DNA of 64,000 nt from Iris pallida (lineage: Eukaryota > Streptophyta > Magnoliopsida > Asparagales > Iridaceae). The stretch covers positions 14,802,799-14,866,798 of the forward strand of contig JANAVB010042220.1 of the NCBI GenBank assembly GCA_029216955.1. The letters run 5' to 3'. Position 1 is the stretch's first letter. Every line of letters begins with the position of its first letter. The notes beneath the pieces are model-generated. The model made no database searches, had not been told where the DNA came from, and worked only from the letters and a program-made list of their open reading frames with translations. Positions 60,282-64,000 of the stretch are shown piece by piece. The translations under genes were made by a program, and so were the position numbers.

Positions 60282-60610
60282 TATGGACGTGGCAAGGATA
60301 GACTCTACGGGTGTATAGAATGACTCAGTGGTAATATGAACGTGAAAGGTTCTATAGATGAATATGACAATTATGGTGGATTGTCATGGAAGAGACGTCT
60401 ACTCAGAGGTAATATGGATATGGTAGGCACATCTTCGCTAGGGTATAGAATAAAAATTCAGAGGTAGTATGGACATGAAATATTTTTTAGGGAGTTATGA
60501 CAACATGAGGTTATCATAGAAGAGATGACTACTCGGAGGTGATATGGATGTGGTAGACGTGAACTTCGCTAGGGTGTAGGAAGATAACTCAGAGGTGATA
60601 TAGATGTGAA
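60216..60610 (+). repeat. AGAGGTAATATGGAC repeat array in Tat-3
   Basis: Seven copies of the core AGAGGTRATATGGACRTGG and variants start at 60216, 60274, 60327, 60405, 60460, 60535 and 60591 (spacing 53-78 bp), usually preceded by ACTC. A larger two-copy pattern is visible (TCGCTAGGGTRTAG before the copies at 60460 and 60591). The core is shared with Tat-1 although the surrounding DNA is not alike. Confidence 0.85.
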
Positions 60611-60725
60611 TTGTTTTTGCACTTGGGTGTAGTGTAGAGTGGGGTACTGTGTAAAAGGGGTAAATTCCTTTAACAAAATCCATGAATACCCATAGGGGAT
60701 GTGGGAGCCTATGCTGGCTTGAAAC

Positions 60726-60877
60726 TCAGACATAATATTTCTTCAGGAACTTGCCGTTGATTGGCATCATTATCAAGTCACCGTTGGGTTTGGCCAGTCG
60801 GTAGGCACCATTGGAGTAGACCGTCTCTATGATGAATGGTCCCTCCCATTTGGGCTCAAACTTTCCAGCCGTCTTGT
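60726..60877 (-). pseudogene. Integrase C-terminal fragment (Tat-3)
   Basis: The minus-strand translation includes FIIETVYSNGAYRLAKPNGD and MMPINGKFLKKYYV then TGA (60726-60728). It is clearly homologous to the end of Tat-1 integrase (SNGAYRLSKPNGDLLMMPIN). The rest of the gene is missing; a Tat-like LTR starts at about 60878. Confidence 0.88.
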
Positions 60878-61662
60878 TGTTTGCTATTAAATAGCAAGAA
60901 CAAAAATTACAGACGAATTGAACTTGATTGCAAACTCACTTATACAAGAGAAAGCCTAGAAAGAAATCCTAGGAAATAATCTAAGTACAATTGTTTAGTT
61001 TTTTTTCTGGGGGGCGATGATGGAGGCTCGAGAAAGTGTCGCAACTCTGCCTTACTCCTTGGACTATCTGACACGGTCCTTGTTCTTGAAGAAATTGCCC
61101 TTCGTAGGTTGCCAGCCTTTTGCATGGGTGTGGTACCCTGCTATTTATAGTGATAGATATCTTGAGCCGCATAGATGGCCATGTGACCACGTGGCTACAA
61201 CAACACACAAAGACTTGCTCTTTGGCCGCCAGCTGGTGATAGATATCTTGAGCCGTATAGGTCTTTTAGTGTTCGGCCATGCTGGGCCGCATAAAAATCA
61301 TACGACTTAGGTTACAGTCTCCCTTAGTCCGCATGTAGCTTGGGGACTTTTGAGCAGCATAGATTTTATATTTTGGGCCGCATAAAGCTCATGCGGCTCA
61401 GGTTGTATTCACTTTTGGCCGCATGAAGCGCATAGATTGAGCCGCATAATGTTCATATGGCTCGGGTTGCAGTCCATCTGGCCGCATGACTATGTCGAGG
61501 CACGTGGACGATGTGTCTGGTGATATAGAATTTTGTCTGATCACGTCCTGTCTTCTTTTTATGTCAGAGTTTGTCAGTTTTATCAGAAGGGCTGATCAGC
61601 TTGGCCGCATAAGTAACTCTTTCTTCTGCAGCTCAAATCAGTCTGGTTGCTTTTAATATATA
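60878..61662 (-). repeat. Tat-4: Tat-like LTR fragment with GCCGCATA motifs
   Basis: Starts TGTTTGCTATTAAATAGC (compare TGTTTGCCATGAC in Tat-2), shares TAATCTAAGTACAATTGTTT-like sequence with Tat-2, and has a minus-strand TATA box at 61139-61146. To the right, GCCGCATA or close variants occur at least eight times (about 61168-61610). There is no primer-binding site to its left, so it is more likely a separate solo-LTR insertion than the 5' LTR of Tat-3. A TekB LTR interrupts it at 61663. Confidence 0.6.
61139..61146 (-). promoter_or_regulatory. TATA box of Tat-4 LTR
   Basis: The minus strand reads CACTATAAATAGCAGG. Confidence 0.55.
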
Positions 61663-63191
61663 TGTCACGACCCGCACCCTAGAGTAAGGGCACGAGACAT
61701 GGGTATATCCAGCCTACGCCGCAGTGTCGGTGATAGAACGCTGTCCTAGGTCAACATCTAACAATATAAAGGTACAAGTACGGTATATACACTCCGAATG
61801 GAGGTGACATAGCAATACAGTCTCAATCACACCTAATGTAGAGCATGATAAGAGATAGATAGATAGATAAAACAGAATGAAAATCACAGAAATACAATCC
61901 AGATAAGTCTAAGTGTCTAAATAAGTACATATCCCAAATAGCATCTCAGAATCTCAATACAGTAATCCAGAAAAGACTAAATAAAAGACATCATAATCTA
62001 GGGGAGTGTCATCCACTGCTAGTAGATCCTACTGCTGATCCAAGTCACAGTAATCCTCTAGGGTCGTACCGTAATAAGTAGGACAGAACGCCTCAGCCTT
62101 GTCATCTGTAATATTTTTAACAGGTCCAGTCAGGACATGAGTGAGCATAGTACATCTCAACAAAATCATAACAGGTTAGGAAATATAAACATGTTAGAGA
62201 GTAAGATACAGTAAACTGAAAGAATAACATGATGAAAAAGAAAGACTGTAAATAAATAGATACAATATATAGAGAACTAACAGTGCTAGTGATTCAGAGT
62301 ACAAGACGGTTATGTAAATGGCACGATGTTGTACACGAGTAATCTAAAGAGGTTGTACACGAGTAATCTACTGATTGAATACATAACCACTTCTACTCCC
62401 TCGCCCCAATCAATACACAAGGATCTAGCCAAGTTATGTTCTTGTACACGAAGTATAGTCGCACACGAAGATCATGTGAGCACATGATTATACACGATTT
62501 TACACGATTTGTATACGAAAAGCACGAACACAAGGAGTACACGATGCTCATGATAAAGTACACGAACACGAAATACCCGATGTATCCGCTAAGGGGATAA
62601 CATCGTACGACAAGATCCATATAGTACTCATCCATGTTTCCAACGTGTCAGCATCATTTAAAGTAATCTAAAGCAGGAAATATAATCCTAAACAGGATAT
62701 GAAATGATCAGAGAATGTACTCGCCTGTATCCTGAGTATATAAAGAATATCTATTGTCCGAGGAGTGGTGTCTGTCTCCTATAGAACAGTACAAGTCACT
62801 ATAAGTCTAAAATAATATATCAGACTGCTACAATGCATCTACATAAAGTTTGGGGTCAACCTGGACCAAAGTCAACTCTCGGTCAACTCTAGTCAACTAG
62901 ACTAGTCAAACTAGGTCAACTAGGTCAAGCCTAAGCCAAACAAGTCTCACTAAGCCTAACCAGCCTATTCTAGCAAGCACACACCATTTCTTGACTATAC
63001 AAGTCAACTACACACTTAACTGGCATTCAAGCCATACCTATAGGCAATGAGCCATAGGTATACACCCATAGGCTATATTACATATAGTCCAAACCACATA
63101 TTCACACATATACATATATCAATATATATATCTAAAATAATATAATAACATACATTATAAATATAAAGACTACGTAATAATATATGCATCA

Positions 63192-63245
<54 letters not shown>

Positions 63246-64000
63246 AGAGAAAATCATGTGACGGTGTTTGTGTACATGTGTGTGTGGTACAAAGGGTGTG
63301 TGTGTATCATGAGTGTCAATAGAGTGTGTATGTGTGAGTGTGGATACATGGGTGTGTGTAGAGTGACATGATGTAAGAGGGTCATGTGTCAATAGAGTTT
63401 AGAGTGTGTGGCATAGTGTCATGAGAGTGATCCTGTGTGTGTGTGGAGCATGGCAGTTTAGTGATAGGAGTAGTGTTAAACTGAAAACAGTGTAGTGTCA
63501 CATGGAAAATTAGTTAACAGTGATGTATAATAGGAAAACAATGTGTGTGTGCAACTATAGCTAAGTGTGATAGGAACATTAGAGTGGGTATGACATTAGG
63601 AAAAACAGTGAACAACTCAAGTATATGCAATGACAGTAAAGGAACATGGCAAATGGCATTTAAACCAATGACAGTTTAATAAGGAAAATCAATTGACAGT
63701 TTCTATTAATAGGTTAACTGTTAACCTTAATCGAAATCCCATCACATATACCCATAACAGTGAACTAATACAATGTATAAGAATTTACATGGCAAGTGAT
63801 CATTCAAATTTCAGTTTAAGGAAAGGAATGAAGAGTCAAACTCAGTTTTGTAATTGGAAGAACAATGACAGTTTATACAACCTAAAGTGAACCTATTCTC
63901 AGATTTTAAATAGGAATGAAAATCAAATCAAAACTGAATATACATGTATCAGTCACTGCCCCTTTCCAAAATCGAAACCATGACCAATCAAAACCCAACT
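61663..64000 (-). repeat. TekB-2 LTR, partial (window edge)
   Basis: Begins TGTCACGACCCGCACCC and follows TekB-1 in order: TACGCCGCAGTGTCGG, TAGAACGCTGTCCTAGGTCA, ATGATCAGAGAATGTACTCG, a GTCAA cluster (62870-62965), a (TA)n run (63196-63242) and a GTGTGT-rich block. It is diverged from both TekB-1 LTRs, for example using ACACGA words where TekB-1 has ATTCATGA. The rest lies beyond the window. Confidence 0.85.

Larger units (their letters stand above)
58310..60877 (-). mobile_element. Tat-3: antisense-gene module and integrase end of a Tat element
   Basis: Same order as in Tat-1: plus-strand TATA box and MAPKK gene, AGAGGTAATATGG repeats, then the integrase C-terminus on the minus strand. The 3' LTR, most of pol, gag and primer site are absent. 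The left border is marked only by the end of a (TA)n run; the right border is the start of a Tat-like LTR at about 60878. Confidence 0.75.

Overview
The window looks like repeat-dense nuclear DNA of a flowering plant. No host gene, rRNA or tRNA gene, CRISPR or bacterial feature could be supported. Nearly everything is LTR retrotransposon DNA: Ty3/gypsy elements resembling the Tekay/Del chromovirus and Tat/Retand lineages, a Ty1/copia remnant, and a piece of a CACTA-like DNA transposon. The species cannot be named from these repeats. Element names used here (Tek0, TekA, TekB, Tat-1 to Tat-4, Copia-1) are local labels.

Layout. 1-2975: decayed minus-strand Tekay-type element (LTR end, chromodomain-region integrase and reverse-transcriptase relics). 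2976-5480: AT-rich DNA without recognisable genes. 5480-6728: decayed minus-strand copia gag with primer-binding site and 5' LTR. That LTR is split by TekA-1 (6729-28195, + strand, TSD TCCAG) and resumes at 28201. The 5' LTR of TekA-1 is itself split by TekB-1 (7558-19089, - strand, TSD CGGAC). 29043-31734: a TekB-like LTR start, a Tat-like LTR with an antisense promoter (Tat-2), and another TekB-like LTR. That LTR is split by Tat-1 (31740-55288, - strand, TSD GGAAT, two 1119-bp LTRs) and resumes at 55294. The protease region of Tat-1 is split by TekA-2 (40704-49931, - strand, TSD ACTCT). 55877-56462: foldback and CACTA-like end. 58310-60877: antisense-gene module and integrase end of Tat-3. 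60878-61662: Tat-like LTR. 61663-64000: start of another TekB LTR, cut by the window edge.

Function. Tat-1 is the only element with recognisable gag-pol: gag with a CHHC knuckle, two G-patch-like motifs, aspartic protease, reverse transcriptase, RNase H, a second archaeal-type RNase H, and integrase. It carries several in-frame stops, two frameshifts, a D-to-E change in the reverse-transcriptase active site and the TekA-2 insertion, so it is almost certainly not autonomous. TekA and TekB have LTRs over 4 kb around very short, essentially non-coding interiors and must have moved in trans. Both have a primer-binding site matching the 3' end of tRNA-Ile.

The most interesting part is the plus-strand cargo of the Tat elements. 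Antisense genes with their own TATA boxes lie between integrase and the 3' LTR. They start with MAPKK in two elements, are followed by a dispersed AGAGGTAATATGGAC repeat shared by Tat-1 and Tat-3, and diverge from an LTR U3 filled with short element-specific motifs (GCGTAAA, GCCGCATA, or a 47-48 bp tandem unit).
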